Assembly: GCA_023362775.1 (NCBI GenBank)
Contig: JALMGJ010000003.1
Span: 179,339,725-179,403,724 of the forward strand
Reading direction: 5' to 3'
DNA: 64,000 nt
From: Charina bottae
Lineage: Eukaryota > Chordata > Lepidosauria > Squamata > Charinaidae
This document shows, in pieces, positions 31,569 through 42,780 of the stretch. Within the stretch, counting starts at the first letter, position 1. Each line of letters opens with the position of its first letter. The notes under the pieces are model-generated. The model searched no databases. It was not told where the DNA came from and worked only from the letters and a program-made list of their open reading frames with translations. Made by a program: the position numbers and the translations under genes.

Positions 31569-31573
31569 ATTAT

Positions 31574-33236
31574 ACTTTACAGGATTTGAGTTCTTAAAAG
31601 AGACTTTCTAACAGTGGGTCATCCAGATGTATTGGGCAATAACTCCAGTAATTCCCAACACGAATTAAGTGTCATGGCAAATGGAAATTATGGAAGTTCA
31701 ATATGGCAGAGTACAATATGGAAGTACTCACAGTTTCTGCCTCTGATATTACTGGTGTTTTTCAGCTATTCATCTGTAAAGTCCTCCATACTGAATTTTT
31801 ACATTATTTATGTATTATAATCAAAGGTACTGTCTTAAAATAGGGCCTTTTGATTTCTGGGGGGCTGTGAGGATGGGATCCATATACGTTGCTTTGAAAC
31901 TGATCCTTCAATGACAAAGGTGAGAGACAAATTGCATAATGCAGGCAAATGTCCAGTAGTTCATTCTTATACTTGCCAAATAAATTCATCTATGCTACAT
32001 TCTGTGGGGCCTTTCCCCAGATAAATGTGTACAGAACTAGAGCAAAAAGAAATGAATTGTGATGCAACCAGTCCCTCCCCCCCATTTTTTTCAATGCCTT
32101 CATTTATATTTTTCCTTTTAAACAATCCTCCAAAAAGCCCTCTGTGTTCTGATCATCTTGCTTGCTCATCTTTGCTGAGCTGGCATCCCTGAAATGATGC
32201 AAGAAGTGATGCAAGAAGCTGTGTCCATTTGAGAGATGGGACATTCGTTCTAGACATTAATTTGCAAGAGTTGCCAAGAAGCCAGCTGCCTGGCATCCCC
32301 ATTATGGCTTTCCTTTCATCACACACTCCATCAGGAGCAATTAAGGTGGTGCTGACTATGTAAAGGAAAGAAAGCCACAAGTAGTGTCAGGAGGAGGAGG
32401 AGGAGGAGGAAGATCTAGGTAGAAATAGCTTATTAAGAGGCGCTGGGAGGTTCAGGTTGGTATCTCATTGCCTTGAATCAATCTAGGAAAGGTGAAAAGT
32501 TCTTTGGGCTATACTGTGTCCAGTGAGCAGATCTGATTTAAGAGGTAATATAATGCTATTGTGAACAAAAAGTACGAGAGACAGCAATGCAGTATTGATC
32601 TTGCTTCTCCTTTAAACTATAACTAGGCCTGTGTTTATTGCAGCTCCCTTTTCTCATTTCGTTCTTCCCTTGTCAAATTCTGAGAAATAACCGAAGTTTC
32701 ATTTTCCTGCTCTAAACAGAAGAGATCTGGATGGTCTTGTGAAAGCAAATTATGCTTCTAGCTAAATGGCTATTGGAATAAGAAGGTGAAAAGTAGTGAC
32801 CAAAGAATATAGAAGATGAGTAGTTTATCTCCCAGGCTTAAAAGTACTTGATTAAATAAACCAGATATCATTCAGTTACTGCTAAAAACGAGTAAGAGTA
32901 AAAACATGTGTGAGAAATAGATACATAATTATGGCCAAAAAAAGAAAATGCTGTTACTGTCCTCCACAGAACCCAAGCTCTTGATCTATAAATAACCACA
33001 GCATTCTTATCTTTTGTTCCCGAATAGCTAAACAGATGGTGTTTTTATTGACTGGTGGTATATAAACTGTTTACAAGTCAGGACCTGCCTTATTATGTTT
33101 GGCTGAATAAAGCCTTAAAGCAGGAGTCTTGAAAATCGATTAGATTGCATCGGTTGCTATTATTAAGAATACTGTAAGAGATGCCATCTGAACAACTGTA
33201 CTAATGCAGTCTGTTATACTCTATACCTTCCAGATG
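31574..33236. other. No recognised gene
   Basis: A GGA trinucleotide run lies at about 32389-32411. No domain or repeat family is recognised in the rest. Confidence 0.45.
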
Positions 33237-33244
33237 TATTAAGG

Positions 33245-33513
33245 CACAGCTTTCCAAACTGTGTGTCGCAACACTTCAGTATGTCGCAACACACAGTCTG
33301 GTGTGTCACCACACAACCCGGAAGCGGCAGCGGGGGCGTGCACGGCGGCGGCACGCCATCAGCGCTTCCGCGTTTTAGCGGAGGCTGCCGCCGCCGTGCA
33401 CACCCCCACCCCTGCACGCCCCCCCGCACCGCTGCCATGCATGCTTCTGCCCCCGCGCGCACCCCCGCGCCACCATTGGTGTGTTGCCAATGGCGGCACT
33501 TTGGGAAGCACTG
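33245..33513. mobile_element. Non-autonomous hAT element, copy 4
   Basis: A 269-bp element starts CACAGCTTTCCAAACTG and ends TTTGGGAAGCACTG, with an exact 8-bp duplication TATTAAGG at 33237-33244 and 33514-33521. The GC-rich interior is shared with copy 3 in the opposite orientation. Confidence 0.92.
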
Positions 33514-33521
33514 TATTAAGG

Positions 33522-34384
33522 CTTATGGCACACAAGTGATTACAGCAAACTGAGACTGTCAAAATGATGACACATGTATGATGACATCATGATGCAAACT
33601 CCACCCTTACATATTTGCCTCCTGACTTCCAATGCAAGTACAGAAGTCATGGTTATTGTGTCATTTTACATCTGGATAAATATATTGCTCACAATTGTCC
33701 CCATCCATATTGTTGTGATATACTCTCTCTTGCTTTCTCTAATGTCATAAAATGGCAGATGGCTAACATTACAAGGACAATTTCAAAAGTAACCACGTCT
33801 ATGCATTACTTCTTGGAAATATCAGTTGTAGGTGGTCAAGAATTTCTAGCCCCTGCATTTAGCTAATGATATAAACCAGGGTAAAACCAACCATCTGAGA
33901 TGTTGAGTTTGTGTTTTCATGATTCACTCGAATTGTAATCCTATTTTAAACTCATTTTTAATTCCATCCCATTTCAGATTTTAGAGAGATTTTCAAATAA
34001 GGAATAGTCCTAGGCAGAAGTGGGTAGCCTTTTAAACGAAAAGTTCAACTAAATCTATAGATCTAAGATTAGAAATTGGTCATATATTTTCTCAGGCAAG
34101 CTGAAGATAGTTTGATAGATTCTTCCATCAAATATATCTTCTATCGAATATCTAGTATTCTTGTTTCTGGTGAGACTGTTGCTGTTGTTCTGAAAATCTG
34201 TAGTGACATGGAAATGTTTATTTCTAACCATTTTCAATTTGATTAAAAACTGTGGTTTGCCTCTTACTGCAGAGGTTTTTGTAAATTCTGCAATGGAAAG
34301 AAACGCAGTTACCTTTTATCCAGTGGTTTGTACATTTAAAGCTGATACAGGAAGAACCACAATCACTAAAAGTAATAGGGTGTG
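33522..34384. other. No recognised gene
   Basis: Nothing identifiable. The words GATGACACATG and GATGACATCATGATG near 33563-33595 form a small local repeat. Confidence 0.4.
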
Positions 34385-34392
34385 ATCTAGAT

Positions 34393-34549
34393 CAGAGTTT
34401 CTCAACCTCAGCAACTTTAAGATGTGTGGACTTCAACTCCCAGAAATCTCCCAGAATTTCTCCTCCCAGAATTTCTTCTCCCAGAATCTCCCAGGATTCT
34501 GGGAGTTGAAGTCCACACATCTTAAAGTAGCTAAGGTTGAGAAACACTG
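34393..34549. mobile_element. Palindromic hAT-type MITE, second copy
   Basis: It starts CAGAGTTTCTCAACCTCAGC and ends GGTTGAGAAACACTG. The flanks are ATCTAGAT (34385-34392) and ATCTAGAC (34550-34557), 7 of 8. Its centre has an expanded run of TCCCAGAATTTCTC-like words that the copy at 781-909 lacks. Confidence 0.87.
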
Positions 34550-34557
34550 ATCTAGAC

Positions 34558-35272
34558 AATTTTGACCGCTACAAGACCACAGGAATAATAGTATTAAACT
34601 AAAGAAAAAGAAGGCATACTGAGGAGAGAAAGACTGGGTATTTTGAAAAAAAAATCATCCTGAAATGACCTGCATATAAGAATGTAGATGAAGTAATTGC
34701 TCAGACTAGTCAATCTACTCCATAAGGTCCTAACCTTAAACACAGAAAATAGGATTTCATGAGGTCCAAGTGACATCTTTTTATAAGTTTATTAATGGCT
34801 GGTGATGTTTTTCTAACAGAGCTGGTGGTATATATTGGTGTCTCCTATTATTTGTTGAACCTCAACCAAAGCTTAGTTCTTATTGCATTCTAGTATTAGA
34901 GTAATCAGCTGGGATCTTCTACGAGAAGGAACACATAGATGAGCTCAGTACAGTGGCTTAAGTTGCCATGGCACTGGATATGTAGCTGAATTCCATTGCT
35001 CCAGGGAATGTGTATCTTTGCATTCCATGTTTCTATGAATGAAGATCTTTCTTGAAGACAAAAGATCAGGACAGAATTTCAACAAAATATACGATTTTGC
35101 TCAGAAAATTGAATTGAATTTTCAAGAGATGATAAGAACTGACCTATCCAATTAGATTGAATAAACCTTAAAACCATTAGCAATTCCATCTATGATTATT
35201 CAGAAGTTGTCCCATAGAATCTAGTGGCAACCCTCGTTTTCATAGGAAAGGGGCTATAGTTGTAGTTCAAAT

Positions 35273-35317
<45 letters not shown>

Positions 35318-35689
35318 ATATCATTTCCCATGATTCTGAGAAAAGTTTCAAAATATAGAAAGATTAAACTGAATGAAAACTGGTAAATGTTTGTTGATTG
35401 ACTACTCATAACATATTAAAAACTCAAAGCTTTTTATTGCATCTTTGATTTAATAAGATATCACATATTGATAAGATATTTTCCTACAATAGGCTAAAAT
35501 AATAACTTATTTCTGAGGAAATTCATACACAGATGAAGAAAGGAATGGAAATAATCATTAATAATGCTAGGAAATAAAGCTTAACTTTGAATGGAAACAT
35601 GTAAGATGTAGCTTGCACTCATAGAAAAATTAAATAGGTATATTCTATACATATATCTTTATGTTTTGTATATTTTTAATGCAATGTTA
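34558..35689. other. No recognised gene; AAAT microsatellite
   Basis: An AAAT tetranucleotide run of about 11 units lies at about 35275-35320. The rest is unrecognised AT-rich sequence. Confidence 0.5.
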
Positions 35690-36400
35690 TGGATAAGATG
35701 CTGGACTATGACCCAGGAGACCCAAGTTTAAAACTACCTTCTCACAACACATGGACAGACTTAACCATACTTTCAACTGGGAAACTGTGAGCATCTTAAA
35801 CCAAGCCAAATCCAAAAATGCTAGAGAATTCCTGGAAGCTTGGCACTCAGACAAAGCAGCCATCAACAGACACATAGAGGTAAACAACATTTACATACCA
35901 TTCATAAGAGACAATAGAAAAGCCAAAAGACCAGAACACCTCTGTGCCAGCAATCAACACCCAGATATGCAAAGATTAACACCAGGATTAGCACCAGAGG
36001 AACAATCACACAGCACAATATACCCTAATCAAGGAATTATTAACTCAGTCAATCAACCAAGCAGCAAACAACAGCCCAATCAAGGAACTCCTAAGGGGAG
36101 AACACCACCTCCACCAACACAAGCAGGACAAGCCATGGTATATAAACAGAGAGCAAGTCCCACTCCCTTTTCGCACTGAAGATGTTGCCTAGTCTGGCCA
36201 TGAAACATCTGCAAGAAAACAACAAGGCTCAGAGAGCACCAAGGACTCCACAAACTACCTTCTGTCATTGAAACTAACTGGGTGATTTTGGGTCACTCAT
36301 TCTCTCTCAGCCCAACAGACTTACAGATTTGTTGTTGTGGCAACAAATGGGAGGAGGATGTGCTATAAATTCCACTTTGAGCTCCTGGAAAAAAGATACT
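35690..36400 (+). repeat. MIR-like SINE split by a Penelope-like insertion
   Basis: The left part (ATGGATAAGATGCTGGACTA ... AGACCCAAGTTTAAAAC) is a tRNA-like head. The right part from about 36264 (GGGTGATTTTGGGTCACTCA ... TTGTTGTTGTGGCAACAAAT) is a MIR-like core. The two are separated by the insertion at 35743-36251. Confidence 0.65.
35743..36251 (+). pseudogene. Penelope-like element fragment, copy 2
   Basis: A 509-bp insert is flanked by the exact 12-bp repeat AAACTACCTTCT (35731-35742 and 36252-36263). It holds a 142-codon frame from 35751: HTFNWETVSILNQAK, then REFLEAWHSDKAAINRHIE, then a Gln/Pro-rich tail. The H-F-W...IL...REFLEAW...INR pattern resembles the end of the GIY-YIG endonuclease of Penelope-like elements. 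The non-coding 3' part has CATGAAACATCTGCAAGAAA. RT is absent (5'-truncated). Copy 1 is at 19276-19544. Confidence 0.55.
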
Positions 36401-37111
36401 ATGGGTAACTATTTCAATGTTTCTTGTAACATAAACATTAACCTATTTTCTTCTATAAAAAGTAGAGAATAAGAATCTTCTTGACTGTAGCATTCTATCT
36501 GTGGAGGTTTCTCATCAAGAATATTTTACCTTACCACAGTTTCTTTTTTGTAACTATTTGGTACAAACATTTTGCTTTTAATTTCCCCATGCATGAAATG
36601 TAGTATTCTTCTAATATAGTATGCTCTACTGTATTTGTCATTTTGTATATATTGTGCACAAAAATAATCTCAATTCACATAGCTACAGATCTGCACAATA
36701 GCCATTCCAATATAAACCCACCTCGTTATCATAACTTTCTACCCTATGAGAAACTAATTTAAAAACCATAGCGTTGTGGCTGAAGTAATAATATAACATG
36801 GCAAAATTTAGGCCTTTTCTAAGTAAAATTCATTAAAAGGATTCCAGACAGATATAATTTTGTTCTGTCCTTCTTGCTTCTGTATAACCATTTATATGAA
36901 TAGCAGCAAGGCAATTTGAATATGGAATTTACATTCTTGAGAACTGCACTGTGGAATGATTACTTTCTTGGCTGTACTATAAAAGAAAGAGAAATTGTCC
37001 CCTGCTTGCAGTGCATTCTGAAATGCTTGGAAATACTTCTACATTATTGTTGTTTCAATTACTCTTCCCCAAAGACATGGGGGAGTTTTACAGTCTTCCT
37101 TTCTTCTTCTG

Positions 37112-37112
<1 letters not shown>
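36401..37112. other. No recognised gene
   Basis: AT-rich sequence without recognisable domains or repeat ends. Confidence 0.4.

Positions 37113-37159
<47 letters not shown>
37113..37159. repeat. (TG)n microsatellite
   Basis: About 23 TG units at the left border of the GC-rich DNA element. Confidence 0.97.
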
Positions 37160-37162
<3 letters not shown>

Positions 37163-37956
37163 GACCAGTCCTCAAAGTTCTGGCTATCCCAGCACCACTG
37201 CGGTCATGTGTGATCTGGGCGCTTGGCAACCACTAACACTTATGATGGTTGCAGTGTCCTGTGGTCATGTGATCATGATTTGTGACCTTTCCTGCCGGCT
37301 TCCCACAAGCAAAGTCAATAGAGAAGCTGGCAGGGAAGGTCACAAGTTGCTTGGGTAAGTCTCCCCCACCTGTGCACCTCCCTGAGCCTCACACTTGTGC
37401 TGCACCTCCCCAGCCACTCACAACCCTCATACACCCTCCCCTACCCAGCAGCAGCCACCCCGAGCCCCACCGCACTTGCGCCGCACCTCCCCACTACTCG
37501 TGCACCCTCGCGCACCCTCTCTCACCTGGCAGCAGCCACCCCAAGCTCCACCATGCTCACACTGTGCCTCCCCTGCCACTCATGCACACTAGCACACCCT
37601 TGCATACCTGCTCCCACCCGGCAGCAGCCACCCCAAGTCCTGCCACGCTCATGCCACGCCTCCCCCACCACTCGCGTACCCTCTCCCACCTGGCAGCAGC
37701 CACTTACAGTACCTGCTTGCAGGCCTGCTTGCGAGCTGCCTGAGATTTGCAACTTCCTGCTGGCTTCCCCACTGACTTTGGTTGTTGGAAGCCAGCAGGA
37801 AGTTGTGAGGAGGTGCTTGCTTAATGACGGCAATGGGGACTGCACGGATTACCGTCACTAAGTGATACAGTCACGTGACATCACGCTTTATGACTGCATT
37901 GCCTAGTGATGGAAATTCCGGTCCTAATTGCTGTTGTAACTCGAGGACTACCTGTA
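37160..37956. mobile_element. Non-coding DNA element with GC-rich tandem repeats
   Basis: The right end, TTGTAACTCGAGGACTACCTG, and the left ATGACCAGTCCTCAAAG are terminal-type sequences of a common squamate DNA repeat, as I recall it. The interior has about four tandem units starting CAGCAGCCAC at 37446, 37530, 37622 and 37694 (spacing 84, 92 and 72 bp). The pairs GCTGGCTTCC/GGAAGCCAGC and AACTTCCTGC/GCAGGAAGTT form inverted repeats at 37748-37814. The 107- to 154-codon frames across it are low-complexity artefacts. I could not find a target duplication, so the class is unsettled. Confidence 0.5.
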
Positions 37957-39423
37957 CACGTGTGTGTCTCTGTGTGTGTGTATATATATCAGATATGTAA
38001 AGCAGAATGCAAAATTCCACTGAAAGTGCATTGCTATTTGTAATATATGCTGCCAATTTAAATTATATATTTTGTAGATTACAGTGAATATATGTGCTTC
38101 TGGAAGAAATTGATAGTTATATACTAATAACACATCTCAATTTTGGGATGCAGCCTTCTACCACCTATCTGTGAGCAAGTCTCTCTGAATTCAATTTATC
38201 ATAGTGCACTATTACCTGTACTATGTTAGGATTCAGTTTTCTCTCTTCATTAGTTTTTGTCCAATATAGTGATTATTTATATTTCCTTAGGCAGACTAGA
38301 GGAGAGTGTATCCATCCATCTTTATGCAAACAAAAGCATATTGATCAATTAACAAAGTAATTGCTTAGACAAATTGAGATAATTAAAAATAATACCTGAT
38401 TACTTTATACAGCAAAGTGTATCAAACAAAATGCAAGGCAAAGAAAAAGAGTTGCTGTTATAATGTACAGCTTTGGATCCAATCAAATTGCATGCCTAAG
38501 TTTGCAAACTGCAGGGAACACGGCAGGGCATGGAGTATGAGTTACAAGCATAGCCAAAAATAGGGGACTCAATGGAGATACAAATAGCTATGTACAGATC
38601 TCCTGTTCTGAAAAGAAAATACTTGTGATACCCTCATGGTTACCTGTTGGCTCCTCTTGAAGGGTGGAGACCCGAGTCCATACATGGCCATTGCATTCAT
38701 TCTCAATTGGTCTGTGCTTTTATCTTACCTGTTTCTTTCAACTGTGATACACACTGTTTCAAGTTTTCTTACAATTACCATATCTATCAAGCTCTCAGTA
38801 CATGACAGTTGTATTCACTGGTTGGATGGTGAAGAAAAGTCAGGCATGTAAATAAAACAAGAACAGTCTTCCAGATTGGAAAGCTCTAAAATGTGCAAAA
38901 AAAAAAGGCACCCCAGTAGGGGATTGATGATGGTGTTGGTGGTTTTGTAAAATGCAATAACACATTAGTTTTTCCTTTCTTGCTTCTGTGGTTTAATGAT
39001 TAAACAATATTTCTTATGAAACAGCAAAGTTCAAAGTCATGTTTTGATCCCTGAAAATGGCTTCTCGCAATGTGAAAAGCTTTGGAGAGGAGGAAAGGGA
39101 AGGAAAGGATACTGGATTCAGGGATCAACACATCTAGTCTCAATTCAGAATGACCACTGTAATCGGATCAGTATTGGTTGCCCTAGTTGCAGCTCATAGA
39201 GACAAGGGTTCTTGAGCACTGACATAGCCACATAGGAAGTTAGCCAGGGAGTTAGGCAGGGCAGAAATTAGTCTCACAAAGCATGATTGGAAATACCGTA
39301 TTGAAGGGCTGCAGAAGCAATCACAGAAAATGTTTGCTGTGCTCAAAAACAAACAATAAAAATACATTACAAGAAATCTGGGATGGGTTATGCCAAGAAC
39401 AGACACTGCTTAGAAAAAGCTGA
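37957..39423. other. No recognised gene
   Basis: AT-rich sequence with a short TATATATA run near 37980. Nothing else recognised. Confidence 0.4.
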
Positions 39424-39497
39424 GACACCATGCTGGCTGGGGAATTCTGGGAGTTGAAGTCCACATGTCTTAAAGTCGCCAAGGCTGAGAAACACTG
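39424..39497. mobile_element. Half of a palindromic hAT-type MITE
   Basis: CTGGCTGGGGAATTCTGGGA through GGCTGAGAAACACTG matches the right half of the family at 781 and 34393. The left arm is missing or unrecognisable, and I see no convincing 8-bp duplication. Confidence 0.6.
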
Positions 39498-40160
39498 CCT
39501 CAAGGAATGGCTGAAAGACTTTCAAGATGAGTCTTGGGACATAAATGCCATTTCTCCTTTCATCCTGTCTTATACATATGAGCAGCCTCTTGTACTTCTC
39601 TTTAAAGACTTGGAGCAAGAAGATCTGCATGATCATATAATGGAGGCAGTATTTTGGACTAAGCCTCTCTGCACAAAGTTATGTGCATTGGAATTTGTGA
39701 GTTTCAGAGTGAAAAAAGGAATACCCAGCCTGGAGTGGACAGGGATTTCTTTTTAAGGGAAATTTGCCAGCATGAATGGAGCTCTAGTTTTTCCGGAATC
39801 ATACTTCAGATATGGGAATGAATTGGGGCAAAGGGGGAATTGCAAGCTGTTTCTGGTGTAATGGATCTGAATTGTGAAGCGAACAGGATGTTTTTTTTTA
39901 CATAGCTGAAAAAGGTTTTCTGTATAGTTCAAAACTGGATAAAGATTATCCTTTGATGGCTTTAAAGGAATTAAAATCTGTTTTGAGTATATACTGAATT
40001 ACTTTATATTTAAAAAAAGTCTCAAAAGTAAGTAAAAGTACATTCTTCCAGTTGAACTGAACACTTGCTAATTACATGTCCATGCATGCTGTTATTTCTT
40101 ATGAAACTGATATACTGCTTCAATCAAACAGTTGTTTTCTTAGCTACTATATGGAAATGA
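39498..40160. other. No recognised gene
   Basis: The 108-codon plus-strand frame at 39430-39756 starts inside the MITE and has no domain that I know. Confidence 0.4.
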
Positions 40161-40164
40161 TTTG

Positions 40165-40310
40165 CCATTGCCTTTTTCTGGATTTGTTTTAAAAAATTCA
40201 CAGTCTAGTCTATAATCCTGGGATTTCCTGATATTCTCCTACCCAGAGACTAAACAGGTCTGACCTTGCTTGTTTTCAAGGACCCCAAGATTGGCCAGGT
40301 GCTGCCCTGT
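40165..40310 (-). repeat. Possible 5S rRNA-derived SINE relic
   Basis: GAGACTAAACAGGTCTGACC through TTGCTTGTTTTCAAGGACC resembles the reverse complement of the internal promoter part of vertebrate 5S rRNA (ACTAACCAGGCCCGACCCTG, CTTAGCTTCCGAG, as I recall it) at roughly 70 percent. It is followed by GATTGG and TGCTGCC. It is too diverged to be a 5S gene. Confidence 0.35.
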
Positions 40311-41340
40311 AAACATGGAACCAAGGTTCATAACAGCTAAAGTCTTCAGGCTCTGTTCAAAAGCAAAATGTTTACTGAAATGAATGAGTGCTGTGCAAAA
40401 GACATGTTACCTTTGCAATTACAGATACTTTTACAAAATGACAATATTTGTCTTTATCACCAGAATTCCCAGTGTCTCTATATTTATCTCAGATATATAC
40501 AAAGTCCAGAGTTGCTTTGGCCTCTAAATCTATTTGAATAAATAAATCAATCTCAATTTGCATTATGACTCTGAGAACAAAGAAATATTGTTCAGCTTGC
40601 CTGAGTAATCTGGCATTGTTTCTTTCATAGGAACTGTAGGAACTGTTTTGCAGTATTGCTAACTTCCAGTAGCATACTATGTTCTGCATTGTGAGTGAGA
40701 GTTTATGGGCTAGAAGACAAGTGGTGCTTACATGTAAGAGAACTGGAGAACTACAAGCCACTACTTCCTTCTAATTCTCAGATTCTAAATTTGGTGTCTT
40801 AACTCCTTTTAGACACTGATGTGATATTAAAATCCATGTTAGACATACAAAACTATTCAAGTATTTGATTTGTTATGGGGAAATGCAGTCTGGAATCTGT
40901 GCATAATTTGTCTTGCTATAGTAACCATTCAGACATGGTTTGGGAACTCCCTTATGATGAAAAGATACAAAGGTACATAGCATTCAGGACTTATGCCTAG
41001 GCCATTGACATTTCTGTGGAACCATTTCTGGACACCACTCCAAGATTTTACTGCTGAAAAGGGTACAGCATCGCTTCCAAAGATTACCTTATCTACCCTT
41101 AGTTCCAGGAGCTCACTTTCTCTTAAGATACAACCAGTTATACATCTCAAGAACTTTCTGCAGCCCTAATTTAAAAGGTATTCATTTGTATCATACCACT
41201 CAACTGAAGTAGGAATAATAAAGATTATTTTAAAATAGAACACTGTTTTAAACCAGTAACTGTGAAAATAGCAGCAAAACAAAAACATGCTTCATCACAC
41301 AGCAGATAATCAAAATAATAGCTGGCAGGAATAAGTGCGA
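40311..41340. other. No recognised gene
   Basis: Nothing recognised. Confidence 0.4.
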
Positions 41341-41359
41341 AGAATCCCAAAAAATACTA

Positions 41360-42020
41360 CGATGGTACCATAAGGGGGAAAAAAAGAAAAATGGGGGTGT
41401 GAAGGCATCCGTGTGTGCAAACATCTGGGAAAGCAAAAGCAAAAGCAAAAGCAAAAGCAAAAAAAAAATACAGGGACCAGTTGGGAGGGAACAGTCCCTA
41501 AAACAGAGCTTTCCAAACTGTGTGTCGGGACACGTTAGTGTGTCGGCTGCAGTGTCTGGGTGTGTCGCAGCTGATGCTGCCTCCAAACCTGCCCTGCCAG
41601 GATTCCGCGCAGGTCCCAGTGCCTCCCTTGTGCCTGGCTGCCTCCAAACCTGCTGTGATTCCATGCAGGTCCTAGTGCCTGCCTTGTGCCCTGCTGTAAG
41701 AGTGTGTCGCAAAATGATGCATGTCTAAAAAGTGTGTCACCAACATGAAAAGTTTGGAAAGCTCTGCCCTAAAAGGTAAAGGCAGGATTGATAGACCGGT
41801 CCACACAGGTGCTTTCCCTGCAAGAAAGGGAAGAAGCAATGGAACCATCAGTTCCAGTGGTGGCCACAGTCAAGAATGAGCACCAACCCAGCCGTCTTAA
41901 GCTCATCTGAGTTGATGGTCTGCAGCACTTCCTTCTGATATAGTGCAAGCCCCAGGTCTGATCCACTCTAGCACCTGGGACAGCCTTTCCCCTGTTCCCC
42001 TTGCCCAATTTCCTTCCCCC
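41360..42020 (+). repeat. Unclassified local repeat, copy 1 (hAT-interrupted)
   Basis: It shares GAAGGCATCC-TGTGTGCAAACAT, CTGGGAAAGCAA and CCCTAAAAGGTAAAG, in the same order, with 42230-42500. An (AAAAGC)n expansion of about five units lies at 41434-41461. The hAT copy 5 sits exactly within CCCTAAAA. The element class is unknown. Confidence 0.6.
41504..41766. mobile_element. Non-autonomous hAT element, copy 5
   Basis: A 263-bp element starts CAGAGCTTTCCAAACTGTGT and ends TTTGGAAAGCTCTG. The exact 8-bp duplication CCCTAAAA is at 41496-41503 and 41767-41774. The interior (CCTCCAAACCTGC, GATTCCGCGCAGGTCC) is shared with copy 6, so these two form a subfamily. Confidence 0.93.
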
Positions 42021-42229
42021 TACCACCTGTAATTGTTAAGTTACAGTGTAGGCACATTACAATGAAGCTACAAAGGTTCAGTGAAACCTCTGTGAAATTT
42101 AACAATCAGTTCTACCTTGCTACAAAGATCCTATGGGACTACAGTGGAATGCAGAAATGAAGGAACAACCTGTTCCCTTTGCTTTGATCACTGTAGCACG
42201 ATCAGGGCAACCATGGCACAATAAGGGGG

Positions 42230-42500
42230 AAAGGGCTGGCATTAGTGTGAAACGTGAGAATGTGGGAAGGGAGTTTGAAGGCATCCATGTGTGCAAACAT
42301 CTGGGAAAGCAACTGGGACTATTATGCAAGGAACTCCCTAAAAGGTAAAGCACCCACCAACAGACTGGTCAGCAAGGCTTGCCTTCCCTGTGTGGATAGA
42401 AAGGGCAAGAAGTGGAGGAAAACCAATAAGGGCCTGTGCTGCCCATCGTCCAGACTAAGGAGCAACCGGAACCCCTACCACCCACTGTAATCCAGACTGG
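42230..42500 (+). repeat. Unclassified local repeat, copy 2 (no hAT)
   Basis: The counterpart of 41360-42020. Here CTCCCTAAAAGGTAAAG is uninterrupted at about 42333-42349. Confidence 0.6.
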
Positions 42501-42533
42501 AATTGTTGAAATTGCCTTCAGAAACTGTAATTT

Positions 42534-42780
42534 GTTTATTTATTTATGTTTATTTTCTATCTTGCCTTTATTATTATTTTTTATAAATAACTCAAGGCGG
42601 CGAACATACCCAATACTCCTTCCTCCTCCTATTTTCCCCACAACAACAACCCTGTGAGGTGAGTTGGGCTGAGAGAGAGTGACTGGCCCAAAGTCACCCA
42701 GCCGGCTTTCATGCCTAAGGCGGGACTAGAACTCTCAGTCTCCTGGTTTCTAGCCCAGCACCTTAACCACTAGACCAATG
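42534..42780 (-). repeat. MIR-like SINE with L2-type tail, minus strand
   Basis: The plus strand starts TTTATTTATTTATG, the inverted A-rich tail, then CAAGGCGGCGAACATACCC. It continues through GAGTGACTGGCCCAAAGTCA and GGCGGGACTAGAACTC to the tRNA-like head CACCTTAACCACTAGACCAA. Confidence 0.7.

Noticed and set aside
37282..37861. Proline- and histidine-rich frames of about 150 codons
   Set aside because: They are translations of the GC-rich tandem repeat and occur in two frames at once.
41434..41461. AAAAGC hexamer array as a telomere-like or regulatory repeat
   Set aside because: Only about five units, continuous with an A run; ordinary simple repeat expansion.
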